Shown here piece by piece: positions 24,901-39,900 of a DNA stretch of 64,000 nt (within the stretch, counting starts at the first letter, position 1; every line of letters begins with the position of its first letter). This DNA is from Liolophura sinensis. Lineage: Eukaryota > Mollusca > Polyplacophora > Chitonida > Chitonidae. The notes under the pieces were generated by a model. That model did no database searches and was not told the DNA's origin. It worked only from the letters and a program-made list of their open reading frames with translations. A program made the position numbers and the translations under genes. The DNA lies in NCBI RefSeq assembly GCF_032854445.1, contig NC_088298.1, positions 8,915,504-8,979,503 of the forward strand, given 5' to 3'.

Positions 24901-27900
24901 CCTATCGTAATGACAGCACAACGTATCACAACACACCACATAAAGACCTGATAATTTCTTCCCATCATGGTGACATAATGTCCTAACCTGTCTCGCAGTT
25001 TGTCCACATAATGACGCAGTTCCTCAACCAAATTTTCTTCTTTGCGATGAAAAACTTCAGCATCGCTGCTCATCTGGAAAAGAGTAAAACAAACAGACCA
25101 TGTTCACTTGTCAGATGATTCTTCCATTGAGTGCAAACATGCAAATAGATGGACAGACAAACCAATACTGAAACTTACAACTTCTACATTTTTTTCTTTA
25201 ATGTCAGGGGTTTTAAGGCCATTAACCTGATCACGCTGACATGGTATTCTGATCACGCTGATATGGCAAGCAGACATGGTATTCTGATCATGCTGACATG
25301 GTATTCTGATCATGCTGACATGGTATTCTGATCACACGGACATGCTATTGTGATCACGATGACATGGTATTCTGATCACGATGACATGGCATTCTGATCA
25401 TGCTGACATGGCATTCTGATCACGCTGACATGGTATTCTTATAACACTGACATGGTATTCTGATCATGATGACATGGTATTCTGATCACACGGACATGGT
25501 ATTCTGATCACGATGACATGGTATTCTGATCACGATGACATGGCATTCTGATCACGCTGACATGGCATTCTGATCACGCTGATATGGCATTCTGATCATG
25601 CTGACATGGTATTCTGATCATGATGACATGGTATTCTGATCACACGGACATGCTATTGTGATCACGATGACATGGTATTCTGATCACGATGACATGGCAT
25701 TCTGATCACGCTGACATGGCATTCTGATCATGCTGACATGGTATTCTTATAACACTGACATGGTATTCTGATCATGATGACATGGTATTCTGATCACACG
25801 GACATGGTATTCTGATCACGATGACATGGTATTCTGATCACACTGACATGGTATTCTGATCACGCTGATATGGTATTCTGATCACACGGACATGCTATTG
25901 TGATCACGATGACATGGTATTCTGATCATGCTGACATGGTATTCTGATCACGCTGATATGGCATTCTGATCATGCTGACATGGTATTCTGATCATGCTGA
26001 CATGGTATTCTGATCACACTGACATGGTATTCTGATCATGCTGACATGGTATTCTGATCATGCTGACATGGTATTCTGATCACACGGACATGCTATTATG
26101 ATCACGATGACATGGTATTCTGATCACGATGACATGGCATTCTGATCACGCTGACATGGCATTCTGATCACGCTGATATGGCATTCTGATCATGCTGACA
26201 TGGTATTCTGATCATGATGACATGGTATTCTGATCACACGGACATGCTATTGTGATCACGATGACATGGTATTCTGATCACGATGACATGGTATTCTGAT
26301 CACGATGACATGGCATTCTGATCATGCTGACATGGTATTCTTATAACACTAACATGGTATTCTGATCATGATGACATGGTATTCTGATCACACGGACATG
26401 GTATTCTGATCACGATGACATGGTATTCTGATCACGATGACATGGTATTCTGATCACGATGACATGGCATTCTGATCACGCTGACATGGCATTCTGATCA
26501 CGCTGATATGGCATTCTGATCATGCTGACATGGTATTCTGATCATGATGACATGGTATTCTGATCACACGGACATGCTATTGTGATCACGATGACATGGT
26601 ATTCTGATCACGATGACATGGCATTCTGATCACGCTGACATGGCATTCTGATCATGCTGACATGGTATTCTTATAACACTGACATGGTATTCTGATCATG
26701 ATGACATGGTATTCTGTATTCTGATCACGATGACATGGTATTCTGATCACGATGACATGGCATTCTGATCACGCTGACATGGCATTCTGATCACGCTGAT
26801 ATGGCATTCTGATCATGCTGACATGGTATTCTGATCATGATGACATGGTATTCTGATCACACGGACATGGTATTCTGATCACGATGACATGGTATTCTGA
26901 TCATGCTGACATGGTATTTGAAAGTTTGATTTGAAAATGCAAATATTTTGATCTCTAACTATCATATATGTAGACACAAAAGTATATCAGAGGTATTTTA
27001 TATGCAAACAGATATTGTCATAAACTAACAGCTGTTTTACCTGTTTACGAACTTTACAAAGCTGTTCATCTTTGAACTTCAGATCACTCCGTAACTCAAC
27101 AATGTCTGCTGTCAACTTTTTCAACTCTCTCTGGAAATTTTCCCAGTTTGCCTATAAAAATATAGACATAGATACGAATCCATCAATAGCAATGACAGCT
27201 TATTCTGGCTTCCTCTCCGGTTGTCACACATGTTTAAGTGAAAGAATCTTGAGTACAGCGTAAAACACCAATGGAGTAAATAAATAACATTTGGGAGGTA
27301 CCATGTTTGGTGGAAGCTGATGTCATGGCCTCGCTAATACACGTTTCGAGGTACGATATCTTACAACAGAGTGATGTCCCTTTGCAGCGTGACGATGTTG
27401 CCTTACAATTTAGCTTTTAATATGAGGCTGGCACCCTAATTCCTCAATCTTTTCCCATATAACAGATTAACTATCAGTGTAATTTATGCCAATTTTTGAT
27501 TCGATTTTGGAGACAAAACTACACTGGTTGGATTGGCCAGTTTCAGGGCTTCACAAAAATCAGTCAACACAGAAAAATGCCTTCAGGATATGCTTGAATA
27601 AACACCTTGCAAACATACGAAAAGTTTGAAGAATTACAGTGTGGAGAATCATGTTCTTGGGAGGGTTTGGGTGTCAATTATATGATGGCAGTCAGTACTG
27701 CATGAAAATAAAGATAAAAACAAGACTGTCCTTGTGATTAATATGCATGTAGATGTTTAGATGATATAAAAAAAACTACCTACAATTGTTTCAGGGAAAC
27801 TGGTGCAATACGTTAGCAGGAGTTGCATGGCTACCATCTGTGTACACGAAAGCCCATTATACACTTTAACACCTGAATGGCAGTAATCATGACAATAATA

Positions 27901-30900
27901 ACCCGATTTTAATTTACCTTAAGCATACACAGGTTTAGACAACAGGGAAGATATACAGTAATATAGTATAATAACAAACATGTGGGGAGATGGAAGCATA
28001 TGTCAGGGCAGAAACTGCACATTTCTACAAAAACAGAGTGATGTCCCTTGGCAATGCGATGTCGCCACTTTACTCCATGGGTCACTTTGTTCATTTTAAT
28101 ACGGGTTGGTGTATAGAACACAGAAGAGTGAAAAAAAATTAGTATTCAACAATAAATACAATCTGCCTGCAAGTTTGATTTCAGCATGAATGCAACTGTA
28201 CCATGATAAAACATAAGCGAGAAACTCTACCACCTTGTACAGGGACAAGATCAGCTTGCCCTGGAATGCCCATGTCCTTAATCCTAATGCCATACTGTTC
28301 TTATTTTCAGGGCAGGTATCAGTAATCTTTTCAGCTTAAAATTACATTACACTCCCATTTTTTTTTTTTTAATGTGAAAAAAACACATCACAACCTGTAC
28401 AGGCATATATTAATCCCCCAAAGGCTAAAGGTAGAAATAAAAGAAGGTCCCAAACAGTTTCTTACATTATTTTCATCCTTTGCCTGCTGAAGCTTATTTT
28501 CGCAATGACGTCTTATTTTCTCCTCGGCATCAACCAATGAAATCTCACGATTCATCATCTCTTTCTCCACTGACTCCAGTTTTTTGTGTACCTTTGTCAA
28601 TTTCATGCTGTTTTCAGTCATTTCCTTGTTTAGTGCTTTCTGTGCAAACAGAACGTGTGAAACATGAATACATAGAATATATGAATAAATCGAATATGTG
28701 AATACAAACTACGTGATACATCATTTGACAGAAATTGTGAATACAGCATAAGTGCTATACGAATATATATGTAGAATACTTGAATACTGAATCTGTGATA
28801 TATGAACTTACAGAATGTGTGATACATGACAAGACAGAATGGGTGTTTACCCCACGGGTGTGTACAGGTGGGTCTTCACTCCATGGAAGTGTACAGCTGG
28901 GTATTCATTCCATGAGTGTGTACAGGTGGGTGTGTACTCCATGGGTGTGTACAGGTGGGTGTGTACTCCATGGGTGTGTACAGGCAGGTGTTCACTCCAT
29001 GGGTGTTCACTCCATGGGTATGTACAGCTGGGTGTTCAAAAAAACACATCACAGCCTGTTATACAGGCATATATTAATCCCCCAAAGGCTAAAGGCAGTG
29101 TACAGGTGGGTGTTCACTTCACGGGTATGTACAGGTGGGTGTTCACTCGATGGGTATGTACAGGTGGGTGTTCATATCATGGGTGTGTACAACTGGGTGT
29201 TCATATCATGGGTGTGTACAACTGGGTGTTCACCCCATGGGTGTTTACAGCTGGGTGTTCATTTCATGGGTATGTACAGCTAGGTGTTCACTCCATGGGT
29301 GTGTATACCTGGGTGTTTACCCCATGGGTGTGTCCAGCTGGGTGCTCACCCCACAGATGTGTACACCTGGGTGTTCACTCCATGGGGTTCCCTTCATGGG
29401 TGTGTCCAACTGGGTGTTCACTTCATGATGTGTACAGCTGGGTGTCCACTTCGTGGGTGTGTACAGCTGGGTGTTCACTTCATGGGTGTGTACACCTGTG
29501 TGTTCACTCCATGGGTGTGTACAGTTGTGTGTTCACTCCATTGGTGTGTACAGCTGTGTGTAAACCCGATGGATAAGTACAGCTGGGTGTTCACTTCATG
29601 GGTGTGTACAGCTGGGTGCTCACTCCATGGGTGTGTACCTCTGGGTGTTCACTCCACACGTGTGTACAGCTGGGTGTTCACTCGATGGGTGTGTACAGTT
29701 GTCTGTTCACTTCATGGCTGTGTACAGCTGGGTATTCATTTCCAGGGTGTGTACAGCTGGGTGCTCACTTCATGGGTGTGTACAGCTGGGTGTTCACTCC
29801 ACACGTGTGTACAGCTGGGTGTTCACTCCATGGGTGTGTACAGTTGTGTGTTCACTTCAAGGGTGTGTACAGCTGGCTATTCATTTCCAGGGTGTGTACA
29901 GCTGTGTGTTCACTCCATGGGTGTGTACAGTTGTGTGTTCACTTCAAGGGTGTGTACAGCTGGGTATTCGTTTCCAGGGTGTGTACAGCTGTGTTTTCAC
30001 TCCATGGGTGTGTACAGCTGGGTGCTCACTTCATGGGTGTGTACACCTGGGTGTTCACTCCATGGGTGTGTACACCTGGGTGTTCACTCCATGGGTGTGT
30101 ACACCTGGGTGTTCTCTTCACGGGTGTGTGCCACTGGGTGTTCACTCCATGGGTGTGTACAGTTGTGTGTTCACTCCATGGGTGTGTACACCTGGGTGTT
30201 CCCTCCATGGGTGTGTTCACCTGGGTGTTCTCTTCACGGGTGCACCTCCTTTAATGACAAGATAAACCACCTCTGTGCCATTTTGTTCAAATACCCCACC
30301 TAGCTGGGATTTTGTTCACATTTTCTACCTCTAATTCTCTTATTTTGTTCTTACATCTACCTAACTGGGATTTCTGTCACATATCCTACTTTAGATTTTG
30401 TTCAGATATACTATCTCTAACTCTGTAATTTTGCTCAGATATCCTACCTCTAACTTTGTGATTTTGTTCACATATCCTACCTCTAACTCTGCGATTTTGT
30501 TCAAGTATTCCTTTTCTTTGTCTCGTAGTTCCGTGACCAGAGTGTCTACGCTTATGTGATCTTTCTCAGTTGTCAGGGGCCCAAAGTGAATCAAATCTCT
30601 ACAGAACCCTTCCATGGTACGATCACAACTCTGAAAACAAACAGAAATCACAGGAGTATTTTCAATTTCACCTGTCCCACAACAGATGATACAATCCCAT
30701 GCTTTTCGTGATGCCATCATGTGAAACTGTGAGGCTCTGAGTTTTGTTTCCCTAGTTAAGAGATACTGATCTTTTGAATTCTTTCGAGTGAATCACCAAT
30801 TCAGTTGCTAAATATCCTCTGATTGCTTTTTTTTCTACTTTCAACATGTATCTATGTCTGCATTTAATGTCTACTGTAAAACTGCAGTGTTTAATGGCAT

Positions 30901-33900
30901 TTTTATTCAAAGTAAACAGAAACAATAACATAAAAAAATATGGGAAACCATATTTAGATGGAATCTGGGTCGTATGACCTTTCAGATGATGTGAACTTTA
31001 TTTAAGGCTGCCTTCTTGTCACCCGGGATGTTTTAGAATCTTCTCTAGCATTTTCGCACTTTCCTTCATGCACCCATGAACCTACTTGCAATGTGTTACA
31101 AATGAAATACACCTTAGTATAGCATGGCAGTAAACAAAATGTCATAAAAAACATGTAATGAAATTTCCTCCAATAAAATGCATTTCAGAGCGAACTATTA
31201 AAAATGTCATACAATACAACTTTGGGTGCTGAAACATATTTTTTCTATAAGACATCATCTTAAATTATCTGTACTGATATTTTAAATCCTGCATTAATTT
31301 ATACAAAACAATGTTTCACTTTTTTACCTCCATTGCAAGAAGAGCTACAATGGGTTGAATTGGACTGACATGACTGTACTTTCTGGATAACGTCAACAAT
31401 TCTGACTTTGGGGTCTTCAGTGCAAGCTTGGCCACCTTGTCTCCACGCAATTCCAAAACTGCACAACAAATCCAGGCCTCTCGGCACTGACACTGTTCAA
31501 AAGAAACAAAATAGAAATCAGAGGTTCAGCAATCCTTCAGCAGATATTGTATAACTTTCCAGTAAATTCTATAGATTACTAACATGGTCTCTAAGACCGT
31601 ATAGCCCTTGAGCAGAGAGTAAAGTCCTTCAGCCAATGCTATACAGCCTCACCACAGAGACTCCAGCCTCACTGCAGGGACTGTACAGCCTCACTGCAGG
31701 GACTGTACAGCTTCACTGCAGAGACTGTACAGCCTCACCACAGAGACTGTACAGCCTCACTGCAGACTGTACAGCCTCACTGTAGAGCCTTGCTACAGAC
31801 ATTGTAAACCCTTCAGTAAAGACTGTAGAGCCTCACTGCAAAGACTGTAGAGCCTCACTGCAAAGACTCCAGAACCTCACTGCAAATACTGTACAACCTC
31901 ACTGCACAGGCTTTACAGCCTGATTGCAGAGACTACAGTGCTCTTCAGCAGTTAATATTTATTTATTTATTTGATTGGTGTTTTACGCCGTACTCAAGAA
32001 TATTTCACTTATACAACGGCGGCCAGCATTATGGTGGGTGGAAACCGGGCACAGCCCGGGGGAAACCCACGACCATCCGCAGGTTGCTGATAGACCTTCC
32101 CACTTATGGCTGGAGAGGAAGCCAGCATGAGCTGAACTTGAACTCACAGTGACTGCATTGGTGAGAGGCTCCTGGGTCATTACGCTGCGCTAGCGCGCTA
32201 ACCGACTGAGCCACCGAGGCCCCGCTCTTCAGCAGCTAGCGTAAGGCCCTTTTAATAGAAAATGCTGTACAAGCAGGGACTGTAGAGCCCTTCAAAAGAG
32301 ATTGTAGAGAACTTCAGCAGACTGTACAGCCCATCAGCAGAAATCACAGACCCTTCATTGTACAGTGTCGAGTTCTTCAGCAGAAACTGTAGAGCCTCAG
32401 CTGAGACAGTAAAGCCTCTCAGTAAGTGTTCTGGACCCTTCATTACCTGGAGGCTGTGAGACTGATTTCAATCAATCAATCAAATAGCATCCAATGCATC
32501 GTGAAATTTAATGAATTGCTAAACATAGTATAGTTTTTGTGTACTGATTTTCTAATACACGTTTATTAAACTGAGGAAATCCAGGGCCTTGAATGTTTTC
32601 TTGATTTTCTTCCTTTAACCTTTGCACTTTCCATACCAGTTGTTACCCAATTTGGGACACCTGGTCTGCTTAATTTAGCCAAAATATAAGTCACTGTAGC
32701 AGGAATATGGAGTTTCTTTTTTCTCACATGGATAGACCATCTAATGAACAACATACTCATGTCTTTACTTTTCCAAAAGGTTGGTAAAAACATTAAATAT
32801 TCTACTTTCAATACTACTAATATCTGTCTCAAAAATTATAAGAATTAGAGTAACTGATTATTACATCTGAGCAGTTCAATTGCAACAGGGGAGTTCTGAG
32901 ATCAAACTCTTTTATCACTGAAGGTAAAAAAAGTCCTGTTGTATCATGCAGCCTGTCACAAAAGTAAGGCAATTGCCCGATTTCCTCCAACCATAATGCT
33001 GGCCGCTGTTGTATAAGTATTCTGGAGTACAACGTAAAACACCAATCAAATAAAAAAATAAGTACTGCAAATCTTCAACCTTTTCAACCATTATAGCGCT
33101 TTTCTCCAGCAGAATTTATGCATACAAAATTATTATGAAAATGTCTCTAATAATGATTTGTCTGTGTCAAAATATTTCTCTACATCCCACAGTTCTCTCA
33201 GGATGTTTCAAAATATTGGTTGCAGAGGTGATTGAAAAGGTTGAAGAATTAGTGTAAACCAAATCCTCAAACCCTGATTGGCCATCTCAGGGCAGAGCTT
33301 CACAGCTTTATGGACGACATCCAGCTCCAACATCCAATGAGGAACAACGACACTGTCACCATTAGCAACACAAGTCTGTAAACAACATGTCCTGGTGAAA
33401 CAACGTACTCCCCAACAAATGCATTTGTTTGAAATGTATAAAAGAATACCAGCAGTACTGTGGTGAGGATAACCCCTGAGGGGAATCTTCATCACAAGTG
33501 GACTAAGGTGTCCACCTCAAATCCAAATCTTATACCGAAAACAGTCGGAGTTATAGCCAGGACACGAAAATCAAATCTATTTATATATGTATATATAAGG
33601 GAAATGACTGTCTAGTTACTATGACAACTTTGAAAATGGACAAATGTGAGTCATGACACATCATCTGTGTATCTGTGTATCCACCAAAAATGAAAACTCT
33701 ACTCAGAAAACTCTTGGAGTTACAGCCCGGACACGAATATGGACTGACAGACGGACGGACGGACGGATGGATGGACGGACAGACGTACAGAATCATTATA
33801 ACATAAAACACTCCGCCTAATGCCAGGGTGCATAAAAATGTACAAATACAAATGTCAGAATCAGGATAACTAGTTCATCTGAATCAGCATGAAAACCAGG

Positions 33901-36900
33901 CAGAGCTCAAAATGCTTGGTCATTCATTGTTCTTAAGAGCTCAAAATCAAAATGATGACTAGGCCATCACAATGTTAGCCCACTGGTCATCACAATGTAA
34001 GCCCACTGGTCATCACAATGTTAGCCCACTGGTCACCACAATGTTAGCCCACTGGTCATCACAGTGTTAGCCCAATGGTCATCACAATGTTAGCCCACTG
34101 GTCATCACAATGTTAGCCCACTGGTCATCACAATGTAAGCCCACTGGTCATCACAATGTTAGCCCATTGGTCATCACAATGTAAGTGCACTGGCCATCAC
34201 AATGTTAGCCCACTGGTCATCACAATGTAAGCCCACTGATCATCACAATGTAAGCCCACTGGCCATCACAATGTTAGCCCACTGGTCATCACAATGTAAG
34301 TGCACTGGCCATCACAATGTTAGCCCACTGGTCATCACAATGTTAGCCCACTGGTCATCACAATGTAAGCCCACGGTCATAACAATGTAAGCCCACTGGT
34401 TATAACAATGTAAGCCCACTGGTCATCACAATGTAGGCCCACTGATCATCACAAAGATGACTTTCTGATGATGAAGAAATTATCCATGATATCAGAGATA
34501 TGCATGATGTCAAAAACAACAAACCACAACAGAAAAACCCACATACAAACCTCATAATCTGGTGTGTGGGCCACATCAACTGATGACAACATAAAGCTGT
34601 TATCCGTCATTTGTATCAACTTCGTTGCATGGCGCAGGACATTTTGCTTCTCTGGGCTGAGCTCGCTGTAAGGGACACGACTTCTATTGCGCGAGTGCAA
34701 ACCTGCCAGCATCTCCTCCACAGATGTGTGATTCCCTGAGTGGCTGAGAATGTTGAGGAATGTCTGATTGCACAACACCACCTGGTGATCAAAGGGAGAT
34801 AACTGTGAGTAAACCCACATGCAGGTCAGCTTATGACTTTGATTGTTTGCCTGATTAGTCAGCAGTCTTACACACCACAAGAATGATGACATGTTCAAGA
34901 ACTCAACATCAAATTAACCAGCCTTTAAAATGATACCTCAGTCCCTATTGACACTGGGTAAAAATATCAAAATGATGTGACAGAAATCCTAAGGTACACA
35001 ACTATAAACTACTAATTACCACTACTCAACCCTCAAAAGGTCCTTAAAAACCGAATTTCTGACGTGATGTGGTAATATTCCTTGTGTGACTTAGAATCAA
35101 GTGGAAAAAATATTGAGTGTGTCAACTATGTCTGGATTAACGCCAACAGGTGTTTGAAAGTATATGGATGACGCCACGTATACGTGCGTGACATCAAACC
35201 AGGTGAAATTTGAACAGGACAAACAATTTCTGTATGCCTATTCTTCCTCCGAAACATATAACAGTGGATTTTATACCTTGTGATTTAAGAAAGCACTTGT
35301 AGTTCCTGACTCACATGTACATGTAAGCCTTACATGGATAAAGCACATGTAGTTCCTGACTCACATGTACATGTAAGCCTTACATGGATAAAGCACATGT
35401 AGTTCCTGACTCACATGTACATGTAAGCCTTACATGGATAAAGCACATGTAGTTCCTGACTCACATGTACATGTAAGCCTTACATGGATAAAGCACTTGT
35501 AGTTCCTGACTCACATGTACATGTAAGCCTTACATGGATAAAGCACATGTAGTTCCTGACTCACATGTACATGTAAGCCTTACATGGATAAAGCACATGT
35601 AGTTCCTGACTCACATGTACATGTAAGCCTTACATGGATAAAGCACATGTAGTTCCTGACTCACATGTACATGTAAGCCTTACATGGATAAAGCACTTGT
35701 AGTTCCTGACTCACATGTACATGTAAGCCTTACATGGATAAAGTACATGTAGTTCCTGACTCACATGTACATGTAAGCCTTACATGGATAAAGCACTTGT
35801 AGTTCGTGACTCACATGTACATGGAAGTCTTACATGTAAAAAGCTTAAATATAAACCCAGGGGCCAATTCCAACAACAATGTTTCTGACTTAAGTCAAAA
35901 TTTAAGAACTCTTTATGTTCCTTATTTCTTGATACTGGAAACTGAAATTTGGACATGTTCGTCTTCAGATAACACTTATGAGTCAGACAAAATTTTCATT
36001 TCTAAAGCCCCAAAACAAGCTTCAAGATTGTATTTCAAATTCTGACTTTGGTCAGAAATGGTTTTATGAAATCAGCATGATTGGTCCTGAGTTTCAATAA
36101 ATTATTGAATAAAAATAATTATTCATAAATTATAAATTATTCAATAAAATTTCAGGAAATTCATAAATAACCTTTGTGGATAATTCTCGACGTATTTCTT
36201 GAAGTGTCTCCATGGAAACGCTATTCGCCACCGGAATTGCCTCCTTTCCATATTTTCTGAAACAGAAAAAAAAAAACAGAAATGAAATTGTATTCATCAG
36301 GTCAGAGTAACTACTAGAATAAAGTAAACAATGTTTGAATTACATGATACAGTAACAACTTGAGATGAAACAGCACTGATTTTAACACACCATCATATTA
36401 CACGAAACAGCACTGACTTTAACACAACATCATATTACATGAAACAGCAGTGACCTTAACACATCATGGTATTACATGAAACAGCCCTGACTTTAACACA
36501 TCATCGTATTACACAAAACAGCACTGATTTTAACACATCATCGTATTACATGAAACAACACTGACTTTAACACAACATCATATTACATGAAACAGCAGTG
36601 ACCTTAACACATCATGGTATTACATGAAACAGCAATGACTTTAACACATCATCGTATTACACAAAACAGCACTGATTTTAACACATCACTCTTCATTCAA
36701 CCCTGAAAAAAGTTTAAAAATCTGGGGGAAACAGAGTGTTAGCTGAGATGGCCATAACTTGCTTTATCTCTTTATTCACATAAAACTGCAATGAATTCTT
36801 CCAAATTATTATGTGAAGCAACAACAACAACAACTTACATCACAAATTGTTCCGAGATGAGTTGAGGTACATTTGTCCCAATCATGTATTGTCCAGCATG

Positions 36901-39900
36901 GCGAACATCACGATATTTACTGTGTGGAGAATGGAAAATACAGTAAATGTTAACACATACATGTAGCCTCAGAAATGCATTTGTTTGAAATGATGATAGA
37001 TATGTGGTTACCATGACAACAACACAAATGGACAAATGTGTCCACCACAAACTAAAACTTTATGCGGAAAACAGTTGGAGTTGTAGCCCGGGCATGAAAT
37101 CATTTCTACTTTTATAGCATATATAACAAAAAATGGCTATCTATTTACTGTGAGAACCATGAAAATAGATAAATGTGAGTTATGACACATCATCATCTGT
37201 GTATCTGTAATGGTTGAAGGATTTTACTACGTGGGTCATACCAGGATTTGAACTCAGGTCTCAGCAGCTGAAGTTCAGCGCCCTACCAACTGAGCTAAAG
37301 AGAAATTCCAACTAGCTACTGTTAGTATAAGCACTGGAAAGCTGCTCAAGTTACATATCTATGTATCCACCAAAAATTAAAACTCTGCCTGTAAAAAAGT
37401 TGGAGTTGTAGCCCAGGTATGAAATCATATCTATTTATATAGTACATATAAGGGAAATGGCTATCTGGTTACCAGTATAAAAATTAAAACAATGTACATA
37501 CTCTTCAAGCAGTAAGTCGTAATATTTGGAGATCAACATGGGTTTCTGAGTGACCGACTTGATCCATATCCCACTCACCTGTAAATCGATTGACTGACTG
37601 ATATTTACTGACGTATAAACTGATTGGGGTTAAGATCATTCAATTATGTAACGCCGGTAAGATTTGTGTGTGGAGGAAATTAGAGTGTCTGGAATAAAGC
37701 CTAGCCCATCATCAGGTACCTGACAATATTTCCTGATTTACAAACAAAGCAGCAAGAGCTGGAGTTGAACCTGTGACTTCACTGGTATCTAGCTGCTATT
37801 ATAAATGCAGCTGTTATAAATAAATCAGCCGAACTGGTGAGAGCCTTGTTTGTAAAATACTTCCTCCCAGTTTATCCATGTGCTGGCTCATACATTTTCA
37901 GAATTTTTTGAACAGGGTAAAATCTGGTTTGAAACATTGAAATCTATCGTTCCTTAACCATACAAACACCAGTGGCATTACAAGTTTTCGCTACACATAC
38001 ATGTACAGTGTGCAGATGTCTCCACTAAAAGTGCCTGCGGATACACTGTTATGTATGCACACTAAACAGATCATGAAACAAAAATATGGATATGACGTCA
38101 TCAATACCTTCTTCTTCCCAACAGATCCACATAGAATCTGATGTTCTGAACACGTTAATTAAATTAATTAAAAAATAAAATAAACTGACATATTTTCTTG
38201 GAGAAAATCTGATAGTCTTTTATCTGACAAATACATGTTGCATTTAAAAGAAGCGACAATATTGGACCAAATGTACAAATGCATCTATAAAGTGTCACTA
38301 ATAAAAACTAAAAATTATCATTTTTTAAATTTTTTCTGCATGCTGAGAAAATCAAAAGCACTGGGTTAGCACGCCAGCACAGCGCAATGGCCCAAGAGCT
38401 CCTCACCAATGCAGACGAAGTGAGTTCAAGTCCAGCTCATGCTGGCTTCCTCTTTGGTCATACATGGGAAGGTCTGACAGCAACCTGCGGATGGTCGTTA
38501 GTTTCCCCCGGGCTCTGTCCTCTTTCCTCCCACCATAATGCTGGCCACAGTCGTATAAGTGAAATATTCTCAAGTTGGCGTGAATCATCAATCAAATAAA
38601 TAAATATGTGAACATGTCTTGCCTACAACTAGACGGGTATGTGTTTTAGACAAATTTAGAATTGATCGCAAAAACTAGCCCATATGAAACATGTAAGGTG
38701 TCTCACATTTGACCTAGCAACCAATAGGCTGATCAACCAATCAATCCACTGACCAACCAACCAATCAATGACAGAGCTGCCAATCTCAGTTACAGATCTA
38801 AATTCACCTACAACCTTTACCAGATGGTCGATTTCACTTGGTCGAGGAACAGCGTTCCTGTCACGATCCACCTGTAGAGATGCAAAATCCACGCCAGCAG
38901 CCAAGTCCTCTCCACGCAGGTCACTTACCCACACCCCTTTGACGTACAACTGACCTGACAGGTGATCATCAAGTAACAGAGTTCCTGGAAAAATCAGGTA
39001 CCGTGAATCAGTGCATGTACATCTATGCATGTCTGTCTGTATGTATGTATGTCTGTTTGTATGTATGCATGTCCATCTATGTATGTATGTCTGTATGTGT
39101 GCGTGTATGTATGTGAGTATGTATGCATGTCCGTATGTATGCATGTCCGTATGTATGTATGTCTGTATGCATGTCCGTCTGTATGTTTTTATGTCTGTCT
39201 GTCTGTATGTATGTATGTATGTATGTATTCTAGGGTTTTACGTTATTAAATTAGTCATTTCATGCATGCTGAATCAGTGGAAAAGCATAAACATAGTCCC
39301 TGAAAACAGGTATGATGAATCAGTGTAAAGGCAACAGCATCCCTGGAAAAATCAGATGTAATCAATCAGTGTAAAGGCAACAGCGTCCCTGGAAAAATGT
39401 AGTGAATCAGTGTATAAAGGCAATAAAGTCAACAGCACCATGGAAAATCAGATGCAGTGAACCAGTGTAAAGGCAACAGCACCCATGGAAAATCAGATGC
39501 AGTGTATGAAGGCAACAAAGTCCATGGAAAAAATCAGATGTAGTGAATCAGTGTAAAGGCAACAGCATTCATGGAAAAATCAGACGTGCTGGATCAGTGG
39601 AAAGTCCCTGAAAACAGGTATGCTGTATCAGTGTAAAGGCAACAGAGTTCCTGGAAAAATTAAATGAATTGAATCAGTGTAAATGGAACAGCATCCATGG
39701 AAAATTCAGATGTAGTGAATCAGTGTAAAGGCAAAAGGCAACAGCATCCATGGAAAATTCAGATGTAGTGAATCAGTGTAAAGGGAACAGCATCCATGAA
39801 AAATTCAGATGTAGTGAATCAGTGTAAAGGGAACAGCATCCATGGAAAATTCAGATGTAGTGAATCAGTGTAAAGGGAACAGCATCCATGGAAAATTCAG

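Noticed and set aside
28780-30303. Overlapping Trp/Cys-rich plus-strand ORFs
   Set aside because: All three frames of the 29-bp array are open. It lies in an intron of gene B on the other strand.
31299-31493. Minus-strand frame MSVPRGLDLLCSFGIAW... as exon 12 reading
   Set aside because: Its phase fits neither neighbouring exon. The frame starting CQCREAWICC fits both.
35291-35840. CRISPR-like array of 50-bp repeats
   Set aside because: Units are contiguous, with no unique spacers; it is a minisatellite in animal DNA.
37215-37312. Functional tRNA gene on the minus strand
   Set aside because: A and B boxes are present but the acceptor stem does not pair and the T-arm is poor.
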